Origin: Euzebyales bacterium
Lineage (GTDB): Bacteria > Actinomycetota > Nitriliruptoria > Euzebyales > JAHELV01
Direction of reading: 5' to 3'
Assembly: GCA_036374135.1 (NCBI GenBank)
Contig: DASUUK010000035.1
Span: forward strand, 1 to 64,000
Length of the DNA stretch: 64,000 bases
Shown: positions 17,455 through 26,245 of the stretch, piece after piece
Layout: each line of letters begins with the position of its first letter
How positions within the stretch are numbered: the first letter of the stretch is position 1
Program-made: the position numbers and the translations under genes
The notes under the pieces: model-generated
Told to the model about the DNA's origin: nothing
Seen by the model: only the letters and a program-made list of their open reading frames with translations
Database searches by the model: none

Positions 17455-17796
17455 TCAGCGCGTGTCGATGCGCCCGCCGAAGAACACCTGCACCTCGTGG
17501 ACCCGGCCGTCGCGCACCGTGTGGACCTCGGTGTTGCGGAAGCGCCCGCCGCCGGAGAGCTCGTACTCGTAGAGCACGAAGACGTCGTCGCCCCCTGTCG
17601 GCACGACGTGGAGCACCTCATAGGACGCCAGCCGATCGACCGTCGGAAAGCACCGGTCGAACCACGTCGCCTTGTCGATGTGGTTGTCCTGCGGGCTGGT
17701 GAACACGAAGTCGTCCGCGAGCAGCCGGTCGGCCGCATCCCGATCCTGGTCGAGGTAGGCGGTGAACGTGGCCCGCACGATGTCACTGTTGGTCAT
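17455..17796 (-). CDS. SnoaL-like / NTF2-fold protein
   Basis: A 113-residue single-domain protein beginning MTNSDIVRATFTAYLDQDRD, with ADRLLADDFVFTSPQDNHID and a closing GRVHEVQVFFG strand, which is the normal SnoaL-like layout. It may be an isomerase, hydratase or small binding protein; the neighbours (DoxX-like protein 78 bp downstream on the same strand, amidohydrolase convergent) give no reaction. It may be co-transcribed with the DoxX-like gene, which precedes nothing else. Sequence similarity to the partial SnoaL-like protein at the left edge is only of family level. Confidence 0.85.
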   Translation of the reverse strand: MTNSDIVRATFTAYLDQDRDAADRLLADDFVFTSPQDNHIDKATWFDRCFPTVDRLASYEVLHVVPTGGDDVFVLYEYELSGGGRFRNTEVHTVRDGRVHEVQVFFGGRIDTR

Positions 17797-17874
17797 GGCG
17801 ATTCCATCTCGTCGTCCAACCAGTGCCGACGACTCGTCGTCGCCGACCCATCGCCTCCCCGCCTTCGGCCGCAG

Positions 17875-18240
17875 TCAGTCGCCCTCCGCCGCACGGCTGG
17901 CCAGCAGCAGACCGCCGATCAACCCCACGTTCTTGAGGAACTGGATGCGGTTGCCCTTGCGCGCCGCCGGATCGTCGTCCGCCCAGAAGCGGTGGCCGGC
18001 CAGGGTCGTAGGGATCATCGACGCCACAAGGCCGGCGGCCGCTGTCCGCGGCAGGACCCGGAGGGCCAGCCCGAGCCCACCCGCGACCATGGCGACGCCG
18101 TTGAACCGCACGGCCTCCTCCGGATACGGGATGCCGATGTCCTCGGCCAGCGCGACGCGGGGGCCCGGCTCGCGCGCCGCCTCCGCGCCCAGCACGATGA
18201 ACGGCACAGCCAGCGCCATGCGCGCGAGCCCGCGGATCAT
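17875..18240 (-). CDS. DoxX-family membrane protein
   Basis: A 121-residue membrane protein with about four hydrophobic segments. IRGLARMALAVPFIVLGAEA, PEEAVRFNGVAMVAGGLGLA and GNRIQFLKNVGLIGGLLL match DoxX family members. DoxX proteins are small quinone-linked membrane proteins associated with redox homeostasis; this one has no partner gene that would specify its role. Start 18240 is chosen over an in-frame start at 18321 because the extension is hydrophilic and unlike the family. The ribosome binding site is weak (GGGGTGA). Confidence 0.82.
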   Translation of the reverse strand: MIRGLARMALAVPFIVLGAEAAREPGPRVALAEDIGIPYPEEAVRFNGVAMVAGGLGLALRVLPRTAAAGLVASMIPTTLAGHRFWADDDPAARKGNRIQFLKNVGLIGGLLLASRAAEGD

Positions 18241-18514
18241 CGTCCGTTCACCCCGCCGGGCGTGACCGCCGCCGTCATCTGCGCAACCTGCGTGCACGTC
18301 GCCACAGCACACACTCCTCACCCGACCGACCCGGACTGCTGGCAGCCTAGCGCCCCGTCCGGCCGCTCCTGCACCGTCGGCAGGGCATGTGGAGCCGTCC
18401 GACGGGGACGATGCCCGGCGCGATACCCTGCGCGGCGCCGCGGGTGCTGACCGACGCCACGAGATCCGGGATGGCCGGCGCCCGCCGACAGACGGACCAA
18501 GGACGGAGAGACAC

Positions 18515-19090
18515 GTGGCACAGGTGCTGATGTTCCATCACGCACAGGGACGCACGGACGGCGTCACACGGTTCGCCGATGACCTGCGCCGCGCCGGTCA
18601 CACCGTGCACGCACCGGACCTGTACGGGGGACGGACGTTCGACGACCTCGACGCCGGCGTGGCCCACGCGATGGAGGTCGGGTTCGACACGCTCCTGGAG
18701 CGGGGCGTCCACAGCGCGACCGACCTGCCGGAGGAGCTGGTCTACATCGGCTTCTCACTGGGCGTGATGCCGGCGCAGAAGCTGGCGCAGACCCGGCCGG
18801 GCGCGGCCGGCGCGATCCTGGTGCACGCCTGCGTCCCCGCGAGCGAGTTCGGGCCGTGGCCCGATGACGTCCCGGTCCAGGTCCACGGGATGGACGCCGA
18901 CGAGTTCTTCGTGGCCGACGGCGACCTCGACGCAGCCCGCGCTCTGGTGTCGAGCGTTGACGACGCCGAGTTGTTCATGTACCCGGGCGATCAGCACCTG
19001 TTCGCCGACGACAGTCTCGAGTCCTACGACGCGGCGGCGGCGCGCCTGCTCGCCGAGCGGGTGCTCGGCTTCCTCGACGCCGTCGGCTGA
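18515..19090 (+). CDS. Dienelactone hydrolase family protein
   Basis: A 191-residue alpha/beta hydrolase of the dienelactone hydrolase family, starting VAQVLMFHHAQGRTDGV from GTG at 18515 with GGAGAG upstream. The nucleophile elbow is IGFSLGVMPAQ, with Ser instead of the Cys of true dienelactone hydrolase. Asp lies in DADEFFVADGDLDAAR and His in MYPGDQHLFADDS. It probably hydrolyses an ester or lactone in the cytosol. The DNA before it (18241-18514) holds no gene that I can support. Presence near ring-cleavage genes is suggestive, but no shared operator is seen. Confidence 0.88.
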   Translation: MAQVLMFHHAQGRTDGVTRFADDLRRAGHTVHAPDLYGGRTFDDLDAGVAHAMEVGFDTLLERGVHSATDLPEELVYIGFSLGVMPAQKLAQTRPGAAGAILVHACVPASEFGPWPDDVPVQVHGMDADEFFVADGDLDAARALVSSVDDAELFMYPGDQHLFADDSLESYDAAAARLLAERVLGFLDAVG

Positions 19091-19147
19091 CGCGCAGCGC
19101 GGGCCCACGCGCGTCGTCAGCCGGCAGCGTGGCGAGGCTGCGGCCAG

Positions 19148-19533
19148 GCCGCGGCGCACGCCATCCTCCACCTGTCGGTGCACGCCGGTGACCGCGATCC
19201 GGATGAGGGTCTGCACGAGCTCACCGACCGGTTGGCGTCGTGACCTGCTCGCGCTGGACCTCGTGGCCGTGGCCCACGGGCATGAAGGGACCGCGACCGG
19301 CGGCGGGAACGGCGACGGCGCCCCTGAACGGCGTGCTCACGGTCAGGCTCGCCAGGTCCCGGTCGCTGCTCGGCGAGATCCTCGAGGTGGTGCGCACATG
19401 GCTGCGCCGGCGGCCAACGCTCGCGACAAGCCTGCGGATGGGCGATGCGACCCCGACCCTCGGCGGCGCAGGGTCGCACACCGAGCGGGACCGCAGCATC
19501 GAGACCTGGATCGATCGCGCGCTCGCACCGTAG
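19148..19533 (+). pseudogene. Possible EACC1-like fragment with frame change
   Basis: One frame ends AHAILHLSVHAGDRDPDEGL then HELTDRLAS and stops at 19243. A second frame, from a GTG overlapping that stop, continues to 19533 with LNGVLTVRLARSRSLLGEIL followed by EVVRTWLRRR and ERDRSIETWIDRAL. Together they resemble effector-associated constant component 1 (EACC1): an N-terminal EL-RL strand-helix, a hydrophobic helix ending in WLRRR, and a short C-terminal strand-helix. EACC1 proteins are adaptors in actinobacterial biological-conflict systems; no effector gene is adjacent. It may be a frameshifted relic, two tiny overlapping genes, or chance. The rest of 19091-19651 holds nothing else I recognise. 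Confidence 0.32.
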
Positions 19534-19651
19534 GCCACGCGGCGCGCGATCGGACGCCGCCGACGCGGTCGCATCCGACCGCGGGATCTGCGATCGTGCG
19601 GATCCTGGCCCGTCCGGAGGCCCACGGCGCCGCCAGCAGATCGGGACCGCC

Positions 19652-20506
19652 ATGATCGACGCCGGACAATCCGACCGTCGCGGTCGGCACGTGACGTTGC
19701 GCGATGTCCGCGACGACTGGCGTGCTGTCGCAGATGTGGCCCCACGCGACGACCAGCGCGACTTCGTGTTCGCCCTGGCGGCACGCTACCTGCTGCTGTC
19801 GCTCATGGGCGACGACTGGGAGTCGCTCGCCGTCTACGCCGACGACACGGCGGTCGGGCATGTCATGTGGGCCGTCGACGACGACGGCTCCCACTGGATC
19901 GGCGGACTGGTCATCGACGCGACGCAGCAGGGACTGGGCCTCGGGCGGGCGGCCACGGGCACGCTGATGACGTGGCTGCTGGAGAAGCCGGCCTGTGAGG
20001 TCGTCCGGCTGTCGTACCACCCGGACAACATCGTGGCCGCCCGGCTGTACGCCGGACTGGGGTTCACGCCGACGGGCGAGACCGTCGACGACGAGATCGT
20101 CGTGCAGTACGGACCTGCTCAGCCGGACGGCACGGACCACGACCGCGCCGCGACCGTCATCGCGTTCAACACCTGCATCAACGACGGCGACCTCGACGGC
20201 ATCGCGGCGCTCATGGCGCCGGACCACACGTTCGTCGACTCGTCAGGCGCCGGCGAGCGCGGCAGAGACGCAGTCGTTGCGGCATGGAGCCGGTTCTTCG
20301 ACCGCTTCCCCGACTACCGGAACGTCTTCGAGGAGATCGATGTGCGCGACGACCTGGTCGTGGTCACGGGTCGGTCCGAGTGTCCGGTCGAGGCGCTCGA
20401 CGGGCCCGCGATCTGGACGGCTCGCGTGCGCGACGGTCTCGTGACCGAGTGGCGGGTCCACGACGACACGCCCGGGCAGCGTGCGGCACTCGGCCTGCGT
20501 GACTGA
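19652..20506 (+). CDS. GNAT acetyltransferase fused to a SnoaL-like domain
   Basis: A 284-residue two-domain protein. Residues about 10-150 are a GNAT N-acetyltransferase (SHWIGGLVIDATQQGLGLGR gives the acetyl-CoA loop; HPDNIVAARLYAGLGFTPTG is typical of the BltD/polyamine type). Residues about 165-284 are a SnoaL-like domain (VIAFNTCINDGDLDGIAALM, then VVAAWSRFFDRFPDYRNVFE). The GNAT half should transfer acetyl to an amine; the SnoaL half could bind the substrate or catalyse a second step. The start ATG at 19652 is the first that preserves only GNAT sequence. It converges on the GbsR/MarR gene, with two bases between the stop codons. Confidence 0.85.
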   Translation: MIDAGQSDRRGRHVTLRDVRDDWRAVADVAPRDDQRDFVFALAARYLLLSLMGDDWESLAVYADDTAVGHVMWAVDDDGSHWIGGLVIDATQQGLGLGRAATGTLMTWLLEKPACEVVRLSYHPDNIVAARLYAGLGFTPTGETVDDEIVVQYGPAQPDGTDHDRAATVIAFNTCINDGDLDGIAALMAPDHTFVDSSGAGERGRDAVVAAWSRFFDRFPDYRNVFEEIDVRDDLVVVTGRSECPVEALDGPAIWTARVRDGLVTEWRVHDDTPGQRAALGLRD

Positions 20507-20508
20507 GA

Positions 20509-21000
20509 TCAGTCGATGCCCCACGCCCGACGCAGTTCGTCGCGCCGCACCGCCCACCGCTTGGTCAGGTCCCCCAGTTCCTCGTGGATGAACTCGAAGA
20601 ACGCGATGGTCTCGGCCAACCGCATGCCGGCCGGGCTGTCAGGACCCACGGCGTCACGCCCCTCACGCACCGTCTCGATCCACTGCACGAGCAGCCGGTC
20701 GCGACTGGCGTACAGCTCGTGCCACACGTCCTGATCGACCTGGAAGTGATCGCGCCGCGAACCCGGTTCACGCTCGCGCACCACGAGTGCGACCTGCTCC
20801 AGGTAACGCACGGCGCCGGACACCGACGCAGGACTGACCTGGAGCAGGTCGGCGAGCTCACCGGCGGTGAGGTTGCCCGAGTCGGTCGTCAGCAGGCCGG
20901 CGAACACGCGCGCGGGCATGCGCGGGACGCCCGAGGACGTCAGGTCGAGCGCGAACCGCTCGATGAACCGCTGCACCGCCGCCGCGTCGCGTGCCGTCAT
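20509..21000 (-). CDS. GbsR/MarR-type transcriptional repressor
   Basis: A 163-residue winged-helix protein. NLTAGELADLLQVSPASVSG (about 43-62) is the HTH, AVRYLEQVALVVREREPGSR the recognition-wing region, and the C-terminal half is a long helical dimerisation part (FFEFIHEELGDLTKRWAVRR). It matches GbsR-type MarR proteins that repress adjacent exporters. It is divergent from the ABC ATPase gene, and the 77-bp gap contains TTCACA-AATG-TGTGAA overlapping the predicted promoter. It probably represses the exporter and itself and is released by a drug or solute. Confidence 0.85.
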   Translation of the reverse strand: MTARDAAAVQRFIERFALDLTSSGVPRMPARVFAGLLTTDSGNLTAGELADLLQVSPASVSGAVRYLEQVALVVREREPGSRRDHFQVDQDVWHELYASRDRLLVQWIETVREGRDAVGPDSPAGMRLAETIAFFEFIHEELGDLTKRWAVRRDELRRAWGID

Positions 21001-21042
21001 CCAGGCCTCTCACTCCTCCGAGCATTCATGACCTTCACGATC

Positions 21043-21077
21043 TTCACAAATGTGTGAATACAGTGTAGGATACCCGC
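21043..21077 (+). promoter_or_regulatory. Leaderless-type promoter and operator for the ABC exporter
   Basis: TTCACA (21043-21048, -35) and TAGGAT (21066-21071, -10) are separated by exactly 17 bp. The ATPase ATG at 21078 lies seven bases after the -10, so the mRNA should begin at its start codon. The -35 is the left arm of the inverted repeat TTCACA-AATG-TGTGAA (21043-21058), a natural site for the divergent GbsR/MarR protein. Confidence 0.68.
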
Positions 21078-21980
21078 ATGGACACCGTGATCTCAATCCA
21101 CGATCTGCGCAAGACCTTCGGCGCGACCGTCGCGCTCGACGGACTGGATCTGGAGGTCCTGCCCGGCGAGGTCCACGGGTTCCTCGGCCCGAACGGCGCC
21201 GGCAAGTCGACGACGCTGCGGGTGTTGCTCGGCCTGCTGCACGCCGACAGCGGCACCGCACGGCTCCTCGGCGGCGACCCGTGGCGGGACACGGCCGAGC
21301 TGCACCGGCGGCTGGCATACGTGCCGGGCGACGTGGCGCTCTGGCCGCAACTGTCGGGCGGGGAGGTCATCGACCTGCTCGGACGCCTGCGCGGTGGGCT
21401 GGACGAGCAGCGCCGCGCGCGGCTGCTCGAACGCTTCGAGCTGGATCCCACCAAGAAGGGGCGAACCTACTCCAAGGGCAACCGCCAGAAGGTCGCGCTC
21501 GTCGCCGCGTTGTCGTCCGACGTCGAGCTGTTGCTCCTGGACGAGCCGACTGCCGGCCTCGACCCGCTGATGGACGCGGTGTTCCGCGAGTGCATCGTCG
21601 AGGAGCGCGACCGCGGGCGCACCGTGCTGCTGTCCAGCCACATCCTCGCCGAGGTCGAGGCGCTGTGTGACCGGGTCAGCATCATCCGCAACGGCCGCAA
21701 CGTCGAGAGCGGCACGCTCGCGGACCTCCGTCACCTCACCCGCACCGCGGTCCTGGCCGACCTGGCGTCCGCGCCGGGCGGGCTCGACAGGCTGCCGGGT
21801 GTGCACGACCTGGAGGTCCGCGGCTCACGCGTGCGCTGCCAGGTGGACACCGAGCACCTGGACACCCTGCTCGCCGCGCTCGGCCGCGCCGGCATCCGCA
21901 GCCTCACCAGCCAGCCCCCGACGCTGGAGCAGCTGTTCATGCGCCACTACGCCTCCGAGCCGCAGGACGCGACGCTGTGA
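21078..21980 (+). CDS. ABC transporter ATP-binding protein (drug-export type)
   Basis: A 300-residue ABC ATPase. Walker A is GPNGAGKST (about 35-43), the signature YSKGNRQKV stands in place of LSGGQ, Walker B is [13 protein letters not shown], and the switch His is in [13 protein letters not shown]. The modified signature YSKGNRQK is typical of a DrrA-like exporter subgroup in actinobacteria. It energises the permease encoded next. There is no Shine-Dalgarno site and the gene seems leaderless. It is controlled by the divergent GbsR/MarR regulator by position. Confidence 0.93.
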   Translation: MDTVISIHDLRKTFGATVALDGLDLEVLPGEVHGFLGPNGAGKSTTLRVLLGLLHADSGTARLLGGDPWRDTAELHRRLAYVPGDVALWPQLSGGEVIDLLGRLRGGLDEQRRARLLERFELDPTKKGRTYSKGNRQKVALVAALSSDVELLLLDEPTAGLDPLMDAVFRECIVEERDRGRTVLLSSHILAEVEALCDRVSIIRNGRNVESGTLADLRHLTRTAVLADLASAPGGLDRLPGVHDLEVRGSRVRCQVDTEHLDTLLAALGRAGIRSLTSQPPTLEQLFMRHYASEPQDATL

Positions 21981-22044
21981 GCGCGTCAGCGGTCACCGGA
22001 CAGGCCGGGGGGCGACCTGCTCGCGCCAGCGAGGAGGTCGGGCG

Positions 22045-23652
22045 GTGACCACCCTGACCGGCACCGGCCACCTGATCCGCCTGGCCCTGCGGCTGGACCG
22101 CGTGAAGCTGCCCATCTGGGTGCTGGCGCTCACCGCCCTGACCGCCACCACCGCCTCGGCGTTCGAGGGGCTGTACGACACGGTGGCCGAACGCGAGGCG
22201 TTCGCCGCGACGATCACGACCAACCCCGCCTTCACGGCCCTGCTCGGACCGATCTTCGACCCGACGACGACAGGCGGGCTCACGGCCTGGCGCATCGGGT
22301 CGATCTTCGGTGTCCTGGGCGGACTCATGGGGCACCAGACCGTCGTGCGCCACACACGGCTGGAGGAGGAGACCGGCCGGCTGGAGATGGTGGGTGCCGG
22401 CGTCGTCGGACGCCATGCGACGCTCGCCGCAGCGTTGTGCACCGCGTGGGGTGCCGGTGCACTCACCGGGCTGGCCTCCACCGCCGCCCTGATCGGCCTC
22501 GGACAGCCCGTGGCGGGATCGGTGGCGTTCGGGGCCGGCCTGACCGGCATCGTGGCGATGTTCGCTGCGGTCGGCGCGGCCGCCGCACAGCTGACCACGA
22601 CCGGACGTGCCGCCAACGGCATCGCCGGGGGCGTGGTGGGCACCGCGTTCCTGCTCCGCGCCGCCGGCGACGCCATGGGTGACGGCGGTTCGGCGTGGCC
22701 GTCGTGGGTCTCCCCCATCGGCTGGTACCAGCAGCTGCGACCGTTCGCCGACGAGCGCTGGTGGGTTCTGGGTCTGATGCTGGCGTTCACAGTGGTCGCC
22801 GCCGCGGGCGCGCACGCGATGGCGGTGCGTCGCGACATCGACGCCGGCATGCTGCCGACCCGTTCCGGCCCCGCGGTGGCGGACGACGGCCTGCGCAGCC
22901 CGCTGGCGCTGGCGTGGCGGCTGCAACGGGGCATGCTGCTCGGCTGGGTCGGCGCGCTCGCAGTCTGGAGCGCCGTCATCGGCAGCCTCGCCGCGAGCGT
23001 CGGGGACGTGTTCGCCGCCGATGGCAACGAGCAGCTCGCGCAGATCATCGAGGCACTCGGTGGGGCCGAGAACATCGTCGACACCTACCTCAGCCTGGTC
23101 TTCGCGATCGTCGGGCTCGCGACGGCGGTGTACGCGATGCAGGCGGCACTGCGTCTGCGCACCGAGGAGACCGCGCTGCGGGCTGAACCACTGCTCGCGA
23201 CGCGGGTGCGGCGCACGGCGTGGGTGGGCAGCCACCTGACGTTCGCACTGCTCGGACCGGCGCTGCTCCTGGTGGTCAGCGGCGCGGCCATGGGACTGGT
23301 GCACGGCCTGCGCACCGGCGATCCCGCCACCGAGATCGTCCGGCTGGCGGCATCCGCGCTCACGCAACTGCCCGCCACGTGGGTGCTCGCCGGCATCGCG
23401 CTGGCGCTGTTCGGGCTGGCGCCGCGCATGACGACCGCCGTGTGGGGCGTGCTGGTGGCCTACCTGCTGATCGGCCAGCTGGGACCGGTGCTCCAGCTCG
23501 ACCAGTGGGTCCTGAACCTGTCGCCGTTCACGCACGTGCCCGCGCTGCCGATGGCCGATCTGACGTGGACACCGCTGCTGTGGCTGGCCGCGATCGCCGC
23601 CGCCCTCATGGCGGCGGGCATCGCCGGCGCCCGACGTCGCGACATCGGCTGA
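22045..23652 (+). CDS. ABC exporter permease, two-unit fusion (about 12 membrane segments)
   Basis: A 535-residue polytopic membrane protein. It reads as two similar halves, each with a hydrophobic N-terminal helix and about six membrane segments; IGSIFGVLGGLMGHQTVVRH, LEEETGRLEMVGAGVVGRHA, LRTEETALRAEPLLATRVRR and HVPALPMADLTWTPLLWLAA are typical of exporter permeases that pair with one ATPase. The start is GTG at 22045 with GAGGAGG at 22031-22037, 64 bp after the ATPase stop. It forms the membrane channel of the exporter; the cargo (antibiotic, solvent or lipid) is unknown. Confidence 0.9.
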   Translation: MTTLTGTGHLIRLALRLDRVKLPIWVLALTALTATTASAFEGLYDTVAEREAFAATITTNPAFTALLGPIFDPTTTGGLTAWRIGSIFGVLGGLMGHQTVVRHTRLEEETGRLEMVGAGVVGRHATLAAALCTAWGAGALTGLASTAALIGLGQPVAGSVAFGAGLTGIVAMFAAVGAAAAQLTTTGRAANGIAGGVVGTAFLLRAAGDAMGDGGSAWPSWVSPIGWYQQLRPFADERWWVLGLMLAFTVVAAAGAHAMAVRRDIDAGMLPTRSGPAVADDGLRSPLALAWRLQRGMLLGWVGALAVWSAVIGSLAASVGDVFAADGNEQLAQIIEALGGAENIVDTYLSLVFAIVGLATAVYAMQAALRLRTEETALRAEPLLATRVRRTAWVGSHLTFALLGPALLLVVSGAAMGLVHGLRTGDPATEIVRLAASALTQLPATWVLAGIALALFGLAPRMTTAVWGVLVAYLLIGQLGPVLQLDQWVLNLSPFTHVPALPMADLTWTPLLWLAAIAAALMAAGIAGARRRDIG

Positions 23653-23725
23653 ACGGGCTGCATCGTCACCGAGGCGACCGGTCCGGCGCGGTTCGGCGGT
23701 CTGACCGCCGGGCATCGTCGGCGAC

Positions 23726-24775
23726 ATGAGCGACGACGCACGCGGCTACGTGGTGGCCGACGACTACGACCGCGACACCCGCTACATCCCGACGCGGATC
23801 ACGGCCGACGGCAGGGACGGCTATCCGGTCGAGCCCGGTCGCTACCGGCTGATGGTCGCGCGTGCCTGCCCGTGGGCCAACCGCACCATCATCGTGCGCC
23901 GGGTGCTCGGGCTCGAGGACGCCATCTCGATGAGCATCGCCGGTCCCACCCATGACCAACGCAGCTGGGACTACCGCGAGACGTACCCCGACGGACGTGA
24001 CCCGGTGCTGGGGATCGAGCGCCTCCAGCAGGCGTATTTCGCACGCGACCCCGACTACGACAAAGGCATCACGGTGCCTGCCATCGTCGACATCCCGTCC
24101 GGCGCGGTCGTCACGAACGACTTCCCGCAGATCACGATCGACTTCTCGCTCGAGTGGTCCGACCACCACCGCGACGGCGCGCCCGAGCTGTATCCACCCG
24201 ACAGGCGCGACGAGATCGACGCCATCGCCGCGCAGGTGTACCGCGACGTGAACAACGGCGTGTACCGCTGTGGGTTCGCCGGCACGCAGGAGTCGTACGA
24301 ACGGGCGTACGACCGCCTGTTCTCACGGCTGGACGACCTCGAGGAACGCCTGGCCGGCCAGCGGTACCTCGTCGGCGACACGATCACGGAGGCCGATGTC
24401 CGGCTGTTCACGACGCTCGCCCGGTTCGACGCCGTCTACCACGGCCACTTCAAGTGCAACCGCGCGAAGCTGAGCGAGTTCACCGCGCTGTGGGGCTACG
24501 CCCGGGACCTGTTCCAGACCCCGGGGTTCGGCGACACGATCGACTTCGATCACATCAAACGCCACTACTACGTGGTGCACAGCGACATCAACCCGACCCG
24601 GATCGTGCCGGCGGGGCCCGCCCTGGAGAACTGGCTGACACCGCACCACCGCGACGAGCTCGGCGGCTCGCCGTTCGGCGACGGCACACCCCCCGGACCA
24701 CCTCCGGCCGACGAGGGCGTCCCGCCGGCCCACAACCCGTTGATCGCCGTGACCGTGCGCACCGGACCGACGTGA
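23726..24775 (+). CDS. ECM4/GTO-type thiol-dependent hydroquinone reductase
   Basis: A 349-residue glutathione-S-transferase-fold protein of the ECM4/YqjG (glutathionyl-hydroquinone reductase) family. The active-site motif is RACPWANRTIIVRR with Cys48; the helical domain includes NNGVYRCGFAGTQESYERAY, LVGDTITEADVRLFTTLARF and HYYVVHSDINPTRIVPAGP. In glutathione-using organisms it removes glutathione from conjugated hydroquinones; in an actinobacterium mycothiol is the likely thiol. It precedes the formaldehyde dehydrogenase by about 200 bp with no gene between. Confidence 0.9.
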   Translation: MSDDARGYVVADDYDRDTRYIPTRITADGRDGYPVEPGRYRLMVARACPWANRTIIVRRVLGLEDAISMSIAGPTHDQRSWDYRETYPDGRDPVLGIERLQQAYFARDPDYDKGITVPAIVDIPSGAVVTNDFPQITIDFSLEWSDHHRDGAPELYPPDRRDEIDAIAAQVYRDVNNGVYRCGFAGTQESYERAYDRLFSRLDDLEERLAGQRYLVGDTITEADVRLFTTLARFDAVYHGHFKCNRAKLSEFTALWGYARDLFQTPGFGDTIDFDHIKRHYYVVHSDINPTRIVPAGPALENWLTPHHRDELGGSPFGDGTPPGPPPADEGVPPAHNPLIAVTVRTGPT

Positions 24776-24980
24776 GCGTCGAGGATCTGCGGCCCGGCTG
24801 ACCCATGAGACGCCGCGCGGTTCCGCGAGCGCGTCGCGGCCATGACGGACCGGGCCGATCGGCGGCAATGGCGGGCTCGTGGCGTCGCGCATCAGGCGCG
24901 GGTCATCGGGAACGATGTGTTGGTACGGGGCGAAAGCCAATGCACCACATCGCCCGACCGAGAGGGGCAAGGAGCCAGCC

Positions 24981-26195
24981 ATGGCAGACAACCGCATCGT
25001 CACGTACGACGGGCCCGGCAAGGTCAGCGTCAACGACATCGACTACCCGAGGCTCGAGATCCCCAAAGAGGTCGCGGACCACTTCGGCGTGCCGCAGGCG
25101 GCGCCACACGCCGTCATCCTCAAGATCGTCACCACGAACATCTGCGGCTCGGACCAGCACATGGTCCGTGGGCGCACGACGGCCCCTGAGGGGCAGACCC
25201 TGGGCCACGAGATCACCGGCGAGGTCGTCGAGAAGGGCGACGACGTCATGTTCGTCAACGAGGGCGACATCTGCTCGGTGCCGTTCAACATCGCCTGCGG
25301 CCGGTGCCGCATGTGCGAGGAGCGCAAGACCGGCATCTGCCTCAACGTCAACCCCGCCCGTCCGGGTGCCGCGTACGGCTACGTGGACATGGGCGGCTGG
25401 CTCGGTGGCCAGGCAGAGTACGTGATGGTCCCCTACGCGGACTTCAACCTGTTGAAGTTCCCCGACCGGGACCAGGCGCTCGAGAAGATCATGGACCTGA
25501 CGATGCTGTCGGACATCTTCCCGACCGGTTACCACGGCGCCTACACAGCCGGCACGACGACGGGATCGACCGTCTACGTCGCCGGCGCCGGACCGGTCGG
25601 ACTGGCCGCGGCGCACTCCGCACAACTGCTCGGCGCCTCGGTGGTGATCGTGGGCGACATGATCCCCGAGCGCCTCGAGCAGGCCCGCAGCTTCGGGTGT
25701 GAGACCGTCGACCTGACCCAGGACGCCACGGTCGCCGAGATGATCGAGGACATCACCGGCGAGCCTGTCGTCGACGCCGCAGTCGATGCCGTGGGGTTCG
25801 AGGCACGCGGCCACGGGGCCGACGCCGGGGAGGCGCCCGCCACCGTGCTGAACACGATCATGACCGTCGGCCGCGCGGGTGCCGGCCTGGGCATCCCGGG
25901 CCTGTACGTCACCGGTGACCCGGGTGGCGTCGACGAGGCCGCACAGCACGGGACCCTCGGCGTACGGATCGGCCTGGGCTGGGCGAAGTCGCAGTACATG
26001 ACCACCGGCCAGTGCCCGGTGAAGAAGTACAACCGCGGCCTGATGCATGCCATCCTGGCCAACAGGACGCAGATCGCCAAGGCGGTCAACGCGACGAAGA
26101 TCTCGCTCGACGAGTCACCGGAGGGCTACGCCGATTTCGACTCCGGCACGTCGGTCAAGTACGTCATCGACCCACACGGCATGGTCGCCGCCTGA
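24981..26195 (+). CDS. fdhA: Glutathione-independent formaldehyde dehydrogenase
   Basis: A 404-residue zinc dehydrogenase of the glutathione-independent formaldehyde dehydrogenase type (FdhA, as in Pseudomonas putida). Catalytic zinc ligands are Cys55 (NICGSDQHM) and His76 (LGHEITG); the structural zinc lobe has Cys106, 109, 112 and 120; the nucleotide motif is VAGAGPVGLAAAH. The enzyme oxidises formaldehyde, or dismutates aldehydes, using a tightly bound NAD. The ATG at 24981 follows CAAGGAG. A strong terminator hairpin follows, so the gene closes its transcript. It may protect against formaldehyde from demethylation or catabolism elsewhere in the cell. Confidence 0.92.
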   Translation: MADNRIVTYDGPGKVSVNDIDYPRLEIPKEVADHFGVPQAAPHAVILKIVTTNICGSDQHMVRGRTTAPEGQTLGHEITGEVVEKGDDVMFVNEGDICSVPFNIACGRCRMCEERKTGICLNVNPARPGAAYGYVDMGGWLGGQAEYVMVPYADFNLLKFPDRDQALEKIMDLTMLSDIFPTGYHGAYTAGTTTGSTVYVAGAGPVGLAAAHSAQLLGASVVIVGDMIPERLEQARSFGCETVDLTQDATVAEMIEDITGEPVVDAAVDAVGFEARGHGADAGEAPATVLNTIMTVGRAGAGLGIPGLYVTGDPGGVDEAAQHGTLGVRIGLGWAKSQYMTTGQCPVKKYNRGLMHAILANRTQIAKAVNATKISLDESPEGYADFDSGTSVKYVIDPHGMVAA

Positions 26196-26217
26196 CGCCG
26201 ACGCCGGTCGAACCGCC

Positions 26218-26245
26218 ACGAGGCCCCGCATCGGCGGGGCCTCGT
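26218..26245 (+). terminator. Strong intrinsic-type terminator hairpin
   Basis: A perfect 12-bp stem, ACGAGGCCCCGC (26218-26229) and GCGGGGCCTCGT (26234-26245), with an ATCG tetraloop, 22 bp beyond the formaldehyde dehydrogenase stop. It is followed by CGCTCCT rather than a T-run. Confidence 0.8.

Noticed and set aside
23680-23720. Terminator after the ABC permease (GGCGGT-CTG-ACCGCC)
   Set aside because: The stem is only six base pairs and such GC palindromes are common in this DNA; not distinct enough to call.
21937-23727. A 596-codon minus-strand frame opposite the permease
   Set aside because: Hydrophilic, Gln/Arg/His-rich sequence complementary to membrane helices; not a protein family.
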